Assembly: GCA_963722575.1 (NCBI GenBank)
Contig: CAVRNR010000004.1
Coordinates: forward strand, 248,001-312,000
DNA: 64,000 nt
Origin: Fen-178 sp963722575
GTDB taxonomy: Bacteria > Acidobacteriota > Terriglobia > Bryobacterales > Bryobacteraceae
Direction of reading: 5' to 3'
Positions within the stretch are counted from its first letter, which is position 1. Each line of letters starts with the position of its first letter. Shown here in pieces: positions 20,262 to 28,871 of this stretch. Below the pieces are notes generated by a model, which saw only the letters and a list, made by a program, of their open reading frames with translations, was not told the origin of the DNA and did no database searches. The translations under genes were made by a program, and so were the position numbers.

Positions 20262-20927
20262 CTACCCGGCCACCAGGCCGGGACCACGATCCAGCCGCTG
20301 CGCCGCCTTGACCAGTTTCTGCCGCGCGCGGAACAGCTTCACCTTGATGGTGTTCTCGTTCATACCGGTCTTTTCCGCCAACTCCTCCACCGAATACCCC
20401 TCAACCTCCTTCAACATCAACAAAACACGCTCCTCTTCGGAAACGCGTGCCAGCAGTTTCAGGACATAATCGCGGCGGGCCAGGGTGGCGTCGATGGGCA
20501 CCTGGCGGCCGGTGAGGGGATCGCTGTTGTCCACCCGCCGCACCTCGTCTTCGCTCAGATCGCTCTCGTAGACCAGCTTCCGCACCTTCCGCTTGCGCAG
20601 ATAATCGAAGCACTCATTGACCGTAATCTTATAGATCCAAGTGATCAGGGAACTGCGGAAGTCGAAGCTCTTGATGGAAACGTAAACCTTGGCAAATACC
20701 TGCTGGGCAATATCTTCCACGTCGTTGCGCTGGCGGACGACGCCATGGATGATGGAAAACACTTTGGACTGATACCGCTCTACGATCTCGCGGAACGCAG
20801 CTTCCTCGCCAGCCTGGGCCCGTTGGACCAAGGCGCCCTCCGAGGTGTTCTGGTAGTCCACTCTGGATTTCGCCCGAACCTTGCTACCGAACGCGGGAAA
20901 TGGTAGAGCGCCCGTCATCGACCCCAT
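20262..20927 (-). CDS. ECF-type RNA polymerase sigma factor (RpoE-like)
   Basis: 221 residues from ATG 20927; GTG 20945 and ATG 20918 are alternatives. Region 2 is clear (EEAAFREIVERYQSKVFSII, DVEDIAQQVFAKVYVSIKSF, LITWIYKITVNECFDYLRKR). Region 4 follows (VSEEERVLLMLKEVEGYSVE, ELAEKTGMNENTIKVKLFRA). This is a canonical RpoE-type ECF sigma factor, and the anti-sigma gene follows downstream. Confidence 0.9.
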   Translation of the reverse strand: MGSMTGALPFPAFGSKVRAKSRVDYQNTSEGALVQRAQAGEEAAFREIVERYQSKVFSIIHGVVRQRNDVEDIAQQVFAKVYVSIKSFDFRSSLITWIYKITVNECFDYLRKRKVRKLVYESDLSEDEVRRVDNSDPLTGRQVPIDATLARRDYVLKLLARVSEEERVLLMLKEVEGYSVEELAEKTGMNENTIKVKLFRARQKLVKAAQRLDRGPGLVAG

Positions 20928-21112
20928 ACACTGCTTCCGACGCACACCGCCAAGTTCGCGTTTCAGTCACCTGCCTACCAGTTCATTTTGCCAAATGGCG
21001 CGGCGCGAAAGTGGTTGCCTCGCCCCTGGGCGGCTCGGCCAGGGTTTTCCGCGACCAAACCCGCCCCGGGACATCTAAACGAGTAAGGAATGGAGCGATG
21101 CGGTCCTGTTTG

Positions 21113-21118
21113 TATAAT
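21113..21118 (+). promoter_or_regulatory. Candidate -10 box for the A-type Fe-S carrier gene
   Basis: A perfect TATAAT stands 38 bp before the ATG at 21156. No clear TTGACA-like box lies 16-18 bp upstream, so activation or another sigma factor may be involved. GAGGAG at 21141-21146 is the ribosome binding site. Confidence 0.4.
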
Positions 21119-21155
21119 GGGAGATGGCAATGCCCCTAATGAGGAGTCTAAACGC

Positions 21156-21479
21156 ATGGTGCAATTAACCGAAAAAGCAGTTGGCAAGGTGAAGGAAATC
21201 ATGTCCTCCCAGGAGCCGGCCCCCGCGGGGCTGCGCATCGCGGTGGTGGGTGGTGGCTGTTCCGGATTCAGTTATTCGATGGCTTTCGAGAACCAACCCA
21301 GCATGTTGGATAAGACCTACTCCTATGATGGTTTGAAGGTTTTCATCGACCAGGCCAGCATGCTCTATCTGGAGGGCGCCGAAGTGGACTACGTGGAGAC
21401 GCTGGAAGGCTCGGGGTTCAAGTTCAACAACCCCCACGTCAAGTCCACGTGCGGCTGCGGCAGCTCGTTTCAGGCGTAG
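21156..21479 (+). CDS. erpA: A-type iron-sulfur cluster carrier (IscA/ErpA/HesB family)
   Basis: 107 residues from ATG 21156, with GAGGAG eight bases upstream. The three cluster cysteines are present: C35 in VVGGGCSGFSY and C99/C101 in STCGCGSSF. These proteins pass Fe-S clusters to target apoproteins. ErpA versus IscA cannot be told from sequence alone. The neighbouring operon encodes many Fe-S proteins that could be clients, but no isc or suf genes are visible. Confidence 0.88.
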   Translation: MVQLTEKAVGKVKEIMSSQEPAPAGLRIAVVGGGCSGFSYSMAFENQPSMLDKTYSYDGLKVFIDQASMLYLEGAEVDYVETLEGSGFKFNNPHVKSTCGCGSSFQA

Positions 21480-21630
21480 AGCCATCAGCCGGAGCACTTG
21501 GTTGCCGGCCCCTTTTCTCCCTTCGACCATCGCCTCTGCTTCGTGAAACTAGCCAGGCTGCTCGGTCCGGGGTATATCGGCGTGGTGGACCCGCTCGGCG
21601 GCGAAGCCCTCAAAGTTCTCCTGAGCTATG

Positions 21631-21727
21631 AAAAAGGGGTCAGACGCCTTTTCCCCCCAGCAGCCCGATGTTGCGGCCTGCAATACGGTTTGGAAAGCGG
21701 ACGGGAAAATGCGTCTGACCCCTTTTT
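21631..21727. repeat. Palindromic GGGGTCAGACGC repeat, copy 2
   Basis: Inverted 17-bp arms AAAAAGGGGTCAGACGC at 21631-21647 and its complement at 21711-21727, separated by 63 bases. The right arm overlaps the TAA stop of the metV-like gene (21726-21728). The rest of the 21480-21725 gap shows no supported gene. Copy 1 is at 16823-16886. Confidence 0.8.
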
Positions 21728-22394
21728 AGACCCGGTGCTCTTGGCGCACGATCTTGCGGGCGCCAGAGTGCCACGCGGTGCTCCAGTCCTTGGGCGGAAC
21801 GATCTCGTCCAGGCGATCGAGCTGGCCGATGCCCTTCAGACGCGTGTAGATGAGCTGCCAGGCGCAGGGGCGATCGGCGTCCACCTCGCACTGCTTTTCG
21901 GTCGAGCCGCCACAAGGGCCGTTCAACATTCGCTTGGCACAGCGCGTCACCGGACAGATGCCGCCGAACTCGGCCAACATGCAATCGCCGCAGCCGAGGC
22001 ACTTCTCCGTCCAGATGGCCTGCTCCTCCAGAATGCCCAGGAACTGCGTGTTCAGGCCGGGGTAGACCGGCTTGGTGGGGAATCGCTCGGCGATGGCCTG
22101 CACGCCGGCGCCGCAGCCGAATGAGACGATGGCGTCGGCCTTCGCGGCCGGCTCCGCCAGGTCTTTGATGAACTCGTTCTCGCACTGGCGCTCGATGGTG
22201 ACCTGGGTCAGCTCCAGCGGCTGGCCCTCGATCTTGCGAGCCATGCGGATGGCGTAGGCCGCGATGCCCACCTCTCGTTCGCCGCCGGCCAGGCACACCG
22301 TGACACAGGTGCCGCAGCCCACAAACAGCACCTTGCCGTGGCGCGCGATCAGGTTCTTCAGTTCGGTAATTGGTTTCGGGGAAGCTACGATCAT
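21726..22394 (-). CDS. metV: MetV-like Fe-S/zinc subunit of methylene-tetrahydrofolate reductase
   Basis: 222 residues matching the MTHFR_C/MetV family, the partner of MetF in anaerobe-type methylene-THF reductases. Cysteine motifs are VGCGTCVTVCLAGGEREV near residue 26, FGCGAGVQ, then CLGCGDCMLAEFGGICPVTR, RMLNGPCGGSTEKQCEV and PCAWQLI, enough for Fe-S binding. In MetFV complexes MetV carries a cluster that feeds electrons to the MetF flavin. It is the last gene of the ten-gene operon, its ATG overlaps the mvhD stop (22391-22394), and metF lies near the front of the same operon. Confidence 0.85.
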   Translation of the reverse strand: MIVASPKPITELKNLIARHGKVLFVGCGTCVTVCLAGGEREVGIAAYAIRMARKIEGQPLELTQVTIERQCENEFIKDLAEPAAKADAIVSFGCGAGVQAIAERFPTKPVYPGLNTQFLGILEEQAIWTEKCLGCGDCMLAEFGGICPVTRCAKRMLNGPCGGSTEKQCEVDADRPCAWQLIYTRLKGIGQLDRLDEIVPPKDWSTAWHSGARKIVRQEHRV

Positions 22395-22837
22395 GACTGT
22401 CCTACACTTTCCGTTTGCTTGGACGAATGCAGCGGGCTCGGGCCGAGCGCCCTCACCGTCTCGACGATCTCATTGACCCGGCGGACAAACGTGGGGGCCT
22501 CCGCGGCCGAGAGGTTCACCATCAGGAGCCGCTCGCGGCCGACCCCGATCTCATCCAGGATCTCGCGGATGCGGTCGGTGCGTTTGCGCGCGCGCAGATT
22601 GCCCTCCAGGAAGTGGCAGCCGCCTTCCAGGCACCCGGCCACCAGCACGCCGTCGATGCCTTTCTCGAAGGCCTCGAGGATGTGCTCCATCTCGATCTTG
22701 CCGGTGCAAGGCGAATGGACGATGCGCACGTTGACGGGATACTGCATGCGTTTGGACCCCGCCAGGTCGGCCGCCGCATAGGCGCAGTAGTTACAGCAGA
22801 AGGCGATAATGCGCGGCTCCCAGTTCGATGGAATCAT
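22391..22837 (-). CDS. mvhD: MvhD-type iron-sulfur electron-transfer subunit
   Basis: 148 residues from ATG 22837. It has the MvhD/FlpD pattern: IIAFCCNYCAYAAADLAG, RIVHSPCTGKIEMEHILEAF, VLVAGCLEGGCHFLEGN and a basic KRTDRIREIL helix, giving five or more cysteines for a 2Fe-2S cluster. MvhD proteins carry electrons between HdrA and a partner dehydrogenase. Start and stop overlap hdrA and metV by 4 bp each. A second, longer paralogue is the first gene of the operon. Confidence 0.86.
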   Translation of the reverse strand: MIPSNWEPRIIAFCCNYCAYAAADLAGSKRMQYPVNVRIVHSPCTGKIEMEHILEAFEKGIDGVLVAGCLEGGCHFLEGNLRARKRTDRIREILDEIGVGRERLLMVNLSAAEAPTFVRRVNEIVETVRALGPSPLHSSKQTESVGQS

Positions 22838-25800
22838 GCGTTTACTCCGGCGACGAGCAACTCGTCGAGCATGGCCACCAGCGCCTCGTCTTCCTGGTGC
22901 TGGAGGGTGATGGTTCTGGCGGGGCAGGAGGCCGCGCAACTTCCGCACCCCATGCACTTGGCGCCTTGTATCTCGGCCTTGTTCAGGTTGTTGATCATGG
23001 GCGCGCCATACGGGCAGACCTTGACGCACGTGGCGCAGGCCACGCAATCCTCTGGGTTGACCCGGGCCACCTGCCCGGGAATCTCCAAAAAGGCCTTCGA
23101 CAGAATGGTGCTAGCCCTTCCGGCTGCCGCCTGCGCCTGCGCGATGGTTTCATCGATGAATCGCGGCGAGTGCGCCAGCCCGCAAAGGAACTCGCCCTCG
23201 TTGGCCAGGTCCACCGGGCGCAGCTTGGGATGGGCTTCGAGGAAGAATCCGTCAGCAGTCAGCGCGCTGCGCAGCAGGCCCGAGAGCACCGGGTTGCCCG
23301 CGGCCGGAGCGATGCCGACTGAGAGCACCAGCAGGTCCGGCCGCAACACCAGGTCGCGGTTACTCGACCCATCGTGAACCGTCACCTTCAGCTTGCCGGC
23401 GTCTTCCACCACCACCGGGTCGCTCTTCTCCGGATAGCGGACGAACAGCACGCCGGCCTCGCGCGCCTGCTGGAAGTACAGTTCGCGGAATCCGTAGGTG
23501 CGGATGTCGCGGCCCAGAACCACCACCCTGGCCCCCGGCACTCGCCGCTTGATCTCCAGCGCGTTCTTCACCGCCTCCGAGCAGCACACACGGCTGCAAT
23601 ACGGGTGCTCGTCGTTGCGGCTCTCCACGCACTGAATCATCACCACGGTGGGATTCGGCGTGGCGCCCAACTCGGGCGGCAGAATTCCGCCGGCCAGTGC
23701 TGCCTCCAGTTTGCTCTGCGTCGTCACGTGCCGGTTCTGGCCGTGGAGGTACGCCGCCGTCGGCCGCTCCTCGCCGCCAGTGGCCACGATCACCACGCCG
23801 TGGCTGATGGGCTTCTCGCTCCCCGCCACCTTTAAGACGCTCTTGAAGTTGCCCACGTGGCCGCCGATACTGGCCGGCGTCGCGTTCAAGTACACGTGGA
23901 TTTTGGGGTGGAACTTAACCTTGGCTACCAGGCCGCCCAGGTAAGCTTGCACGTCGGCCCGCTCGAGCGTGCTATGGAGAGTGCGAAGATTACCGCCCAG
24001 GGCCGCGTCCTTTTCCACCAAGTGCACATCGAAGCCCTGGTCCGCTATGCCGAGCGCCGCGGTCATGCCCGCCAGCCCGCCGCCGATGATCAACGCCGAT
24101 GCCGTCACCGGCATTTGGCCGGTGGCGAGCGGCTTCAAATGGCGCGCCCGAGCCACCGCCATGGACATCAGGTCCACCGCCTTATCGGTGGCCGCCACGG
24201 GGTCTTCCTTGTGGACCCAGGAGCACTGGTCGCGGATGTTGGTCATGGCGAAGAGGTACTGGTTCAGCCCGCTCTCGCGCAGCGTCTCCTGGAAAAGAAT
24301 CTCGTGAGTGCGCGGCGAACATGAGGCCACCACCAGCCGGTTCAGCCGGTGCTTCTTAATCTCGTCCTTGATGTGCTGCTGGTTGGTGTCCGAGCAGGTG
24401 TAGAGGCTGGCTTCGGCGTGCAGGACGTTGGGCATCTTGGCCGCCTGGCCCGCCACCCGCTCCACGTCGATGACCGAAGCGATGTTGTGGCCGCAGTGGC
24501 AGATGAACACGCCCACGCGCGGCGATTCGTCGGCGGTGTCGCGCTCCCAGGGGTATTCGTGGCGCTGGATCAAATTGCCGCGCGCGGAGGCGAGCTGGTC
24601 CATGGCGCACGTCGCCGCCCCCGAGGCTTGCGCCACCGATTCGGGAATGTCCTTGGGTTCCTGGAACGCCCCGGCCACGTAGATGCCGGGCTTCGACGTC
24701 GCCAGCGGCGTCAGCCGCTCGGTTTGCGCGAAGCCGAACTGGTTGAGATCGAGCCCCAGCCGCCCCGCCAGTTCCCTCACGCTCGCCGGAACGCGCAGCC
24801 CCACGCTGAGCACCACCAGGTCGAATTCCTGCTGCTGCTCGACGCCCGCCTGGTCGAAGTAGCGAACGCGCGGCGTCTTGGTGCCGGGCGTCTCCACCAC
24901 GCGCGAGGGGATGGCCCGGATGAACTTCACGCCGTTCTCGTCGCGAGCGCGGTTGACATAACTGTCGAATTCCTTGCCGAACGCCCGCACATCCATGCAG
25001 AAGATGGAGACGTTGAGTTGCTGCCCGTGCGCGTGCTCCAGGGCCACCATGGCTTCTTTGGTCGCGCTCATGCAGCAGATGGATGAGCAGTAGCCGTTGC
25101 CGCGGGCGGCATCCCGGCTGCCCACGCACTGGATGAAAGCGATCTTCTTCACCTCGCCGCCATCCGACGGCCGCTGGACATGGCCGCCGGTCGGACCCGC
25201 GGCCGAGAGCATCCGCTCGAACTGCACGCTCGAAAGCACGTTGGCGTAGCGCCCGTGGCCGAACTCGCCGCGCAGCGAGGCCTGGAACTCCTCGAAGCCC
25301 GGCGTCAGGATGACGCTGCCAACGCCGATCTCAAGTTCGGATGCCACCTGGTCGTGGCACACCGCCCCGGCCGCGCACGCCTTCACACACTGCATGCACT
25401 CGCTGCACAAACCGCAGGCCAGGCACCGCTGCGCCTCGGCCATGGCCTGCTCCGGACTGTAGCCCAGGTCGATCTCCGTAAAATCTCTCAGCCGCTCGGC
25501 CGGCGCGGCCTGCGGCATCTTGACGCGCTCGCGCTTGGGGGCGTCCGGTTTTGGATTGCTCGCCGTTTCGGGGGCCGATGCGCCGTTGGTTGGCGCAGTT
25601 TTCGTGCCGCGCAGGTAAGCGTCGATGGCCTCGGCGGCCCGGTGCCCTTGCGCCATGGCATCCACCATCGAGGCCGGTCCCAACACCGCATCGCCACCGG
25701 CGAAGATGCCGGCGACGCTGGTGGCAAGCGTGTCTTTGGCGGCCACGATGCGCCCGCCGGGGCCCGTCGCCACACCCAACTCCGCCGAGTCGGTCCCCTG

Positions 25801-27285
25801 ACCGATGGTCACGATGACGGTGTCGGCCGCGAGCGCGCTGGTCTTCGAATCGTCGAATTGCGGGTTGAACCGCTTATTCTCATCGAACACGCTGGTGCAG
25901 GCGCGGAAAGCCACGCCGGCGGTCGAGATCTTCACTGGCCCCAGGCTGTTGTGGAAGACGACGCCCTCTTCGAGCGCTTCGGCCGCCTCCCAGGAGTGGG
26001 CCGGCATTTCCGCGCGGCTCTCCAGACACGCCACGTCCACCGACTTCACGCCCGGCATACGCAGGGCGCAGCGCGCGGCGTCCATGGCCACGTCGCCGCC
26101 GCCAATTACGACTACTTTCGGCCCGATTCGCGGCGTCTCGCCGCTGTTCACCTGGCGCAGGAAATCGAGTCCCGCCCAAACGCCCGGCGCATCCTCGCCC
26201 GGTATGCCCAGCGTGCGGCTGATCCACGCGCCAGGGGCGGCGAACACGGCATTGAACCCGGCGCCCAGCAGACTCTCGGGATCGGCCACCGGGGTGCTGG
26301 TTCGCGCCTCCACGCCCAAATCGAGAATGTACTGGATCTCCCGGTCCAGCACGTCATTGGGCAGGCGATAGCTGGGAATTCCGTAGCGCAACATGCCGCC
26401 AAGCTGCGGCTGCCGTTCGAACAGGGTGACGCCGTAACCCAGCAGCGCGAGGTCGGAAGCGGCCGTCAAACCGGCCGGGCCACCGCCCACGATGGCCACC
26501 TTGGCATCCAGCTTGGCCGCCGCCGGCTTGGCGGGCGGATACTGCTCGGGATTCGCGTGAATGTAGTCGGCGGCGAAGCGCTTGAGGTCGCGCACGTTCA
26601 CCGCATCGTCGATTTCGGTGCGGTTGCACTTCTCCTGGCAGGGATGCTGGCACACCCGCCCGCAGGCGGCTGGAAGCGGGCACCGCTCGCGGATCAGTTC
26701 GTACGCCTCCGCAAACTTGCCGGCGCCGATGAGCGCCACGTAGCCCTGCGCGTTCACACCCGCCGGGCAGGATGCCTTGCACGGCGCGCGCCCCGCAGCC
26801 TTCGAAATCCCAAACACGTTCGGGATGGCCTGAGGGTACGGGCGGAAGATCGCCTTGCGCGTGCCCAGGCGCCGGTCGAACTCGTTCGGCAGGTTGACCG
26901 GACACGCCTCCGTGCAGTCGCCGCAGGCGTTGCACTTGTCCAGGTCCACATAGCGCGGATTCTGGCGAATCTTGACTTTGAAGTTGCCCGGCTCGCCGGA
27001 GATTCCCTGCACGTCCGCCAGCGTGACGATCTCGATGTTCTTGTTGCGCGCGCACTCCACCAGCTTGGGCGACAGAATGCACATGGCGCAGTCGCCGGTG
27101 GGGAAGGTCTTGTCAAGCTGTGCCATGCGCCCGCCGATGGCCGGCGAGGAATCCAGCAGGTAGACCTTGAAGCCGCTATTGGCCAGGTCCAGAGAGGCCT
27201 GGATGCCCGTGATGCCGGCCCCGCAGACCAGCACGGCGCCGATGGCCTCGGGTGCTTTCAGTGCAGTATCCTTATGTTCCATCAT
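22834..27285 (-). CDS. hdrA: Giant HdrA: two HdrA units with inserted GltD-like NAD(P)H module
   Basis: 1483 residues, more than twice a usual HdrA (about 650). Order: FAD fold at 18-60 (VCGAGITGIQAS) and a ferredoxin site at 118-129 (CNACGDCTEACP). Then a GltD-like insert at about 165-560, with a Cys-rich start (CKASCPAG to CQEKC), FAD loop VAIVGGGPAGLTAA near 264 and NAD(P) loop VVVIGGGDVA near 393. A cysteine array at 621-637 (CLACGLCSECMQCVKAC) and the rest of HdrA follow. A second complete HdrA begins near 924 (FICHCGHNIASV, YTCSDTNQQ, FAD loop LIIGGGLAGM) and ends with two ferredoxin sites (CVACATCVKVCP, CMGCGSCAASCP). HdrA flavin is the bifurcation site in known complexes; the GltD insert suggests NAD(P)H entry. 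The start could be either of the two first methionines. Confidence 0.9.
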   Translation of the reverse strand: MMEHKDTALKAPEAIGAVLVCGAGITGIQASLDLANSGFKVYLLDSSPAIGGRMAQLDKTFPTGDCAMCILSPKLVECARNKNIEIVTLADVQGISGEPGNFKVKIRQNPRYVDLDKCNACGDCTEACPVNLPNEFDRRLGTRKAIFRPYPQAIPNVFGISKAAGRAPCKASCPAGVNAQGYVALIGAGKFAEAYELIRERCPLPAACGRVCQHPCQEKCNRTEIDDAVNVRDLKRFAADYIHANPEQYPPAKPAAAKLDAKVAIVGGGPAGLTAASDLALLGYGVTLFERQPQLGGMLRYGIPSYRLPNDVLDREIQYILDLGVEARTSTPVADPESLLGAGFNAVFAAPGAWISRTLGIPGEDAPGVWAGLDFLRQVNSGETPRIGPKVVVIGGGDVAMDAARCALRMPGVKSVDVACLESRAEMPAHSWEAAEALEEGVVFHNSLGPVKISTAGVAFRACTSVFDENKRFNPQFDDSKTSALAADTVIVTIGQGTDSAELGVATGPGGRIVAAKDTLATSVAGIFAGGDAVLGPASMVDAMAQGHRAAEAIDAYLRGTKTAPTNGASAPETASNPKPDAPKRERVKMPQAAPAERLRDFTEIDLGYSPEQAMAEAQRCLACGLCSECMQCVKACAAGAVCHDQVASELEIGVGSVILTPGFEEFQASLRGEFGHGRYANVLSSVQFERMLSAAGPTGGHVQRPSDGGEVKKIAFIQCVGSRDAARGNGYCSSICCMSATKEAMVALEHAHGQQLNVSIFCMDVRAFGKEFDSYVNRARDENGVKFIRAIPSRVVETPGTKTPRVRYFDQAGVEQQQEFDLVVLSVGLRVPASVRELAGRLGLDLNQFGFAQTERLTPLATSKPGIYVAGAFQEPKDIPESVAQASGAATCAMDQLASARGNLIQRHEYPWERDTADESPRVGVFICHCGHNIASVIDVERVAGQAAKMPNVLHAEASLYTCSDTNQQHIKDEIKKHRLNRLVVASCSPRTHEILFQETLRESGLNQYLFAMTNIRDQCSWVHKEDPVAATDKAVDLMSMAVARARHLKPLATGQMPVTASALIIGGGLAGMTAALGIADQGFDVHLVEKDAALGGNLRTLHSTLERADVQAYLGGLVAKVKFHPKIHVYLNATPASIGGHVGNFKSVLKVAGSEKPISHGVVIVATGGEERPTAAYLHGQNRHVTTQSKLEAALAGGILPPELGATPNPTVVMIQCVESRNDEHPYCSRVCCSEAVKNALEIKRRVPGARVVVLGRDIRTYGFRELYFQQAREAGVLFVRYPEKSDPVVVEDAGKLKVTVHDGSSNRDLVLRPDLLVLSVGIAPAAGNPVLSGLLRSALTADGFFLEAHPKLRPVDLANEGEFLCGLAHSPRFIDETIAQAQAAAGRASTILSKAFLEIPGQVARVNPEDCVACATCVKVCPYGAPMINNLNKAEIQGAKCMGCGSCAASCPARTITLQHQEDEALVAMLDELLVAGVNA

Positions 27286-27294
27286 GGTCGCGCC

Positions 27295-28161
27295 TCAGCC
27301 CCCAATCCCCTTGGCCGCCAGCAACTCCCGCGGCTCCACCACCAGGCTTCCGAGCGAAAGCTCCTCCGCCGGGCAGCCCATCGCCAGGCCCAGCAATTGC
27401 GTGAAGTAGAACACCGGCAAATGGTACTGCCGGCCGAAACGGGCCTCGATGTCCTGCTGCCGCATATCCAGATTCAGTTGGCACAACGGGCACGCGGTGG
27501 CGATGCAGTCCGCCCCGGCGGCTTTGGCCATCGCCAGGATCTCGTTGCTCAGCTCCAGCACGATGCTGGCGTCGGTAATGGAGTAGCTCGCCCCGCAGCA
27601 CTCCGTCTTGTGCGGCCATTCGAGCGGCGTGGCGCCGGCCGCCTCCATCAGCCGGTCCATGAGAGTGGGGTTCTCGGCATCGTCGAAGTTGGTGATCTCG
27701 GGTGGACGGGTGAGCAGGCAACCGTAGTAGCAGGCCACCTTCAGCCCCGCTAACGGGCGCCGGATCGATTGCGCGATCCGCGGCAACCCGATCTCGCGAC
27801 AGAGAATCTCGAGCAGGTGGCGCACCGGTGTGAGGCCGTCGTAGTCGCCGCCCACCACCCGCGCCACGCGCGCGCGCACCGCCGCGTCCCCCGCGATATG
27901 GTGGTTGGCCATTTTGAGCCGGCTGTAGCACGAAGCGCAAGCTACCGCCACCGTGGCTCCGCCGGCGTTAGCGAGGCTCTTGGCCGGCAGCGCGTCGGCC
28001 AGCAGCGGATCGGTCGAGTGCGCCGCCGTCGAGCCGCAACAGATCCAATCCTTGATCTCCGGCATCTCCAGACCCAGTTTGGCCGCCACCGCCAGCGTCG
28101 AACGGCGGAAGTCCTTAGCCGTGCCATCGAGAGAGCAGCCCGGAAAGAACACGTAACTCAC
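27295..28161 (-). CDS. hdrB: Heterodisulfide reductase subunit B-like protein
   Basis: 288 residues. Two CCG-type cysteine motifs are complete: FPGCSLDGTA with DWICCGSTAAH and CASCYSRL, then YYGCLLTRPP with TECCGASYS and ACPLCQLN. In HdrB these hold two non-cubane 4Fe-4S clusters that reduce a disulfide substrate. In MetFV-type complexes the HdrB homologue may act only in electron transfer. Its ATG overlaps the hdrC stop by 4 bp, and a 9-bp gap leads to hdrA. Confidence 0.92.
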   Translation of the reverse strand: MSYVFFPGCSLDGTAKDFRRSTLAVAAKLGLEMPEIKDWICCGSTAAHSTDPLLADALPAKSLANAGGATVAVACASCYSRLKMANHHIAGDAAVRARVARVVGGDYDGLTPVRHLLEILCREIGLPRIAQSIRRPLAGLKVACYYGCLLTRPPEITNFDDAENPTLMDRLMEAAGATPLEWPHKTECCGASYSITDASIVLELSNEILAMAKAAGADCIATACPLCQLNLDMRQQDIEARFGRQYHLPVFYFTQLLGLAMGCPAEELSLGSLVVEPRELLAAKGIGG

Positions 28162-28730
28162 TGGCCACCTCCCTGCGCCGCCCGGCGGAACATGGCTTTG
28201 CGCCCCGCCCGCCCGGCGATTCGCGTCCCGAAGACAGGCAGTTTGCCCTTCAGCAGCATCATGGGCGCCTTGCCAACGTCTTCAAACAGCCGCCTGGTGC
28301 GCAGCTTGAATCGCACCATCAGGCCCATCTCGTAAATCCGCCCGCGCCGCCGCACCGCGTTGAGGAAGATATCGTTGAAGGCCGGAACCGCCGTTCCCGC
28401 CGCCACCTTCCGCGCCGCCCGGCTCATGGCTCGCAGAGCGTCGTTCATGGCCGCCGGGTCCACTTGCTGCGGGCACCGCGTAGAGCAGGTCTGGCACGAG
28501 GTGCACTCCCAGATGAAGCGGCTCGCCAGCACCGCCTCCCGCTGGTCCAGTTGCACCATGCGGACCACCTCGTGCGGCTTCAGGTCGGCGCGCGCTGCCA
28601 CCGGACACCCGCTCGAACACTTGGCGCACTGGAGGCAGCTCATGGGCCGCGCCCCGCCGCGCGCGTTCACCTCGCCCGCCAGGCCGCCTACGTCTTCGAT
28701 TTCGATGGTTGCCGCCGTCGCAGTGCTCAT
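28158..28730 (-). CDS. hdrC: Heterodisulfide reductase subunit C-like ferredoxin protein
   Basis: 190 residues from ATG 28730, preceded by GGAGAAAAAGAA. Two 4Fe-4S sites: CLQCAKCSSGCP and CTSCQTCSTRCP, followed by a helical C-terminus rich in basic residues (FKLRTRRLFEDVGKAP). HdrC passes electrons between HdrA and HdrB. Upstream is a 120-bp palindromic insertion; the sequence around the start codon is duplicated at the end of the amidotransferase gene. Confidence 0.9.
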   Translation of the reverse strand: MSTATAATIEIEDVGGLAGEVNARGGARPMSCLQCAKCSSGCPVAARADLKPHEVVRMVQLDQREAVLASRFIWECTSCQTCSTRCPQQVDPAAMNDALRAMSRAARKVAAGTAVPAFNDIFLNAVRRRGRIYEMGLMVRFKLRTRRLFEDVGKAPMMLLKGKLPVFGTRIAGRAGRKAMFRRAAQGGGQ

Positions 28731-28871
28731 TTCTTTTTCTCCGAGCTTGTGGGGCAGCTTTGTAAGCTGCGCGCCGGTTTGGAACCGGCGCCGGGCGGGT
28801 TGCCAACCCGCCGGACCCAGAGGGTGCCCCTGCAAGCCTGCCCCACAACGGTCATTTCTTCTTCTCCGAGC
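28727..28871. mobile_element. MITE-like palindromic insertion with 20-bp target duplication
   Basis: A 100-bp palindromic unit (28748-28847) has 10-bp outer arms TGTGGGGCAG/CTGCCCCACA. Inside are three short hairpins: GCAGCTT/AAGCTGC (28754-28770), GCGCCGGTT/AACCGGCGC (28771-28791) and GGCGGGTT/AACCCGCC (28794-28812). It is flanked by 20-bp direct repeats at 28727-28746 and 28852-28871 that differ at one base. Each copy contains ATGA on the minus strand: one forms the stop of the amidotransferase gene, the other the start of hdrC. No transposase is encoded. Confidence 0.72.

Noticed and set aside
21498..22124. Plus-strand open frame beginning in the erpA-metV gap
   Set aside because: The first 40 codons look mildly protein-like (LARLLGPGYIGVVDPLGGEA), but the rest is antisense to metV and crosses the repeat. 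At best it is a remnant; not supported as a gene.
25180..27753. 857-codon open frame on the plus strand opposite hdrA
   Set aside because: His/Arg/Gly-rich antisense shadow of HdrA; no domain pattern and no start signal.
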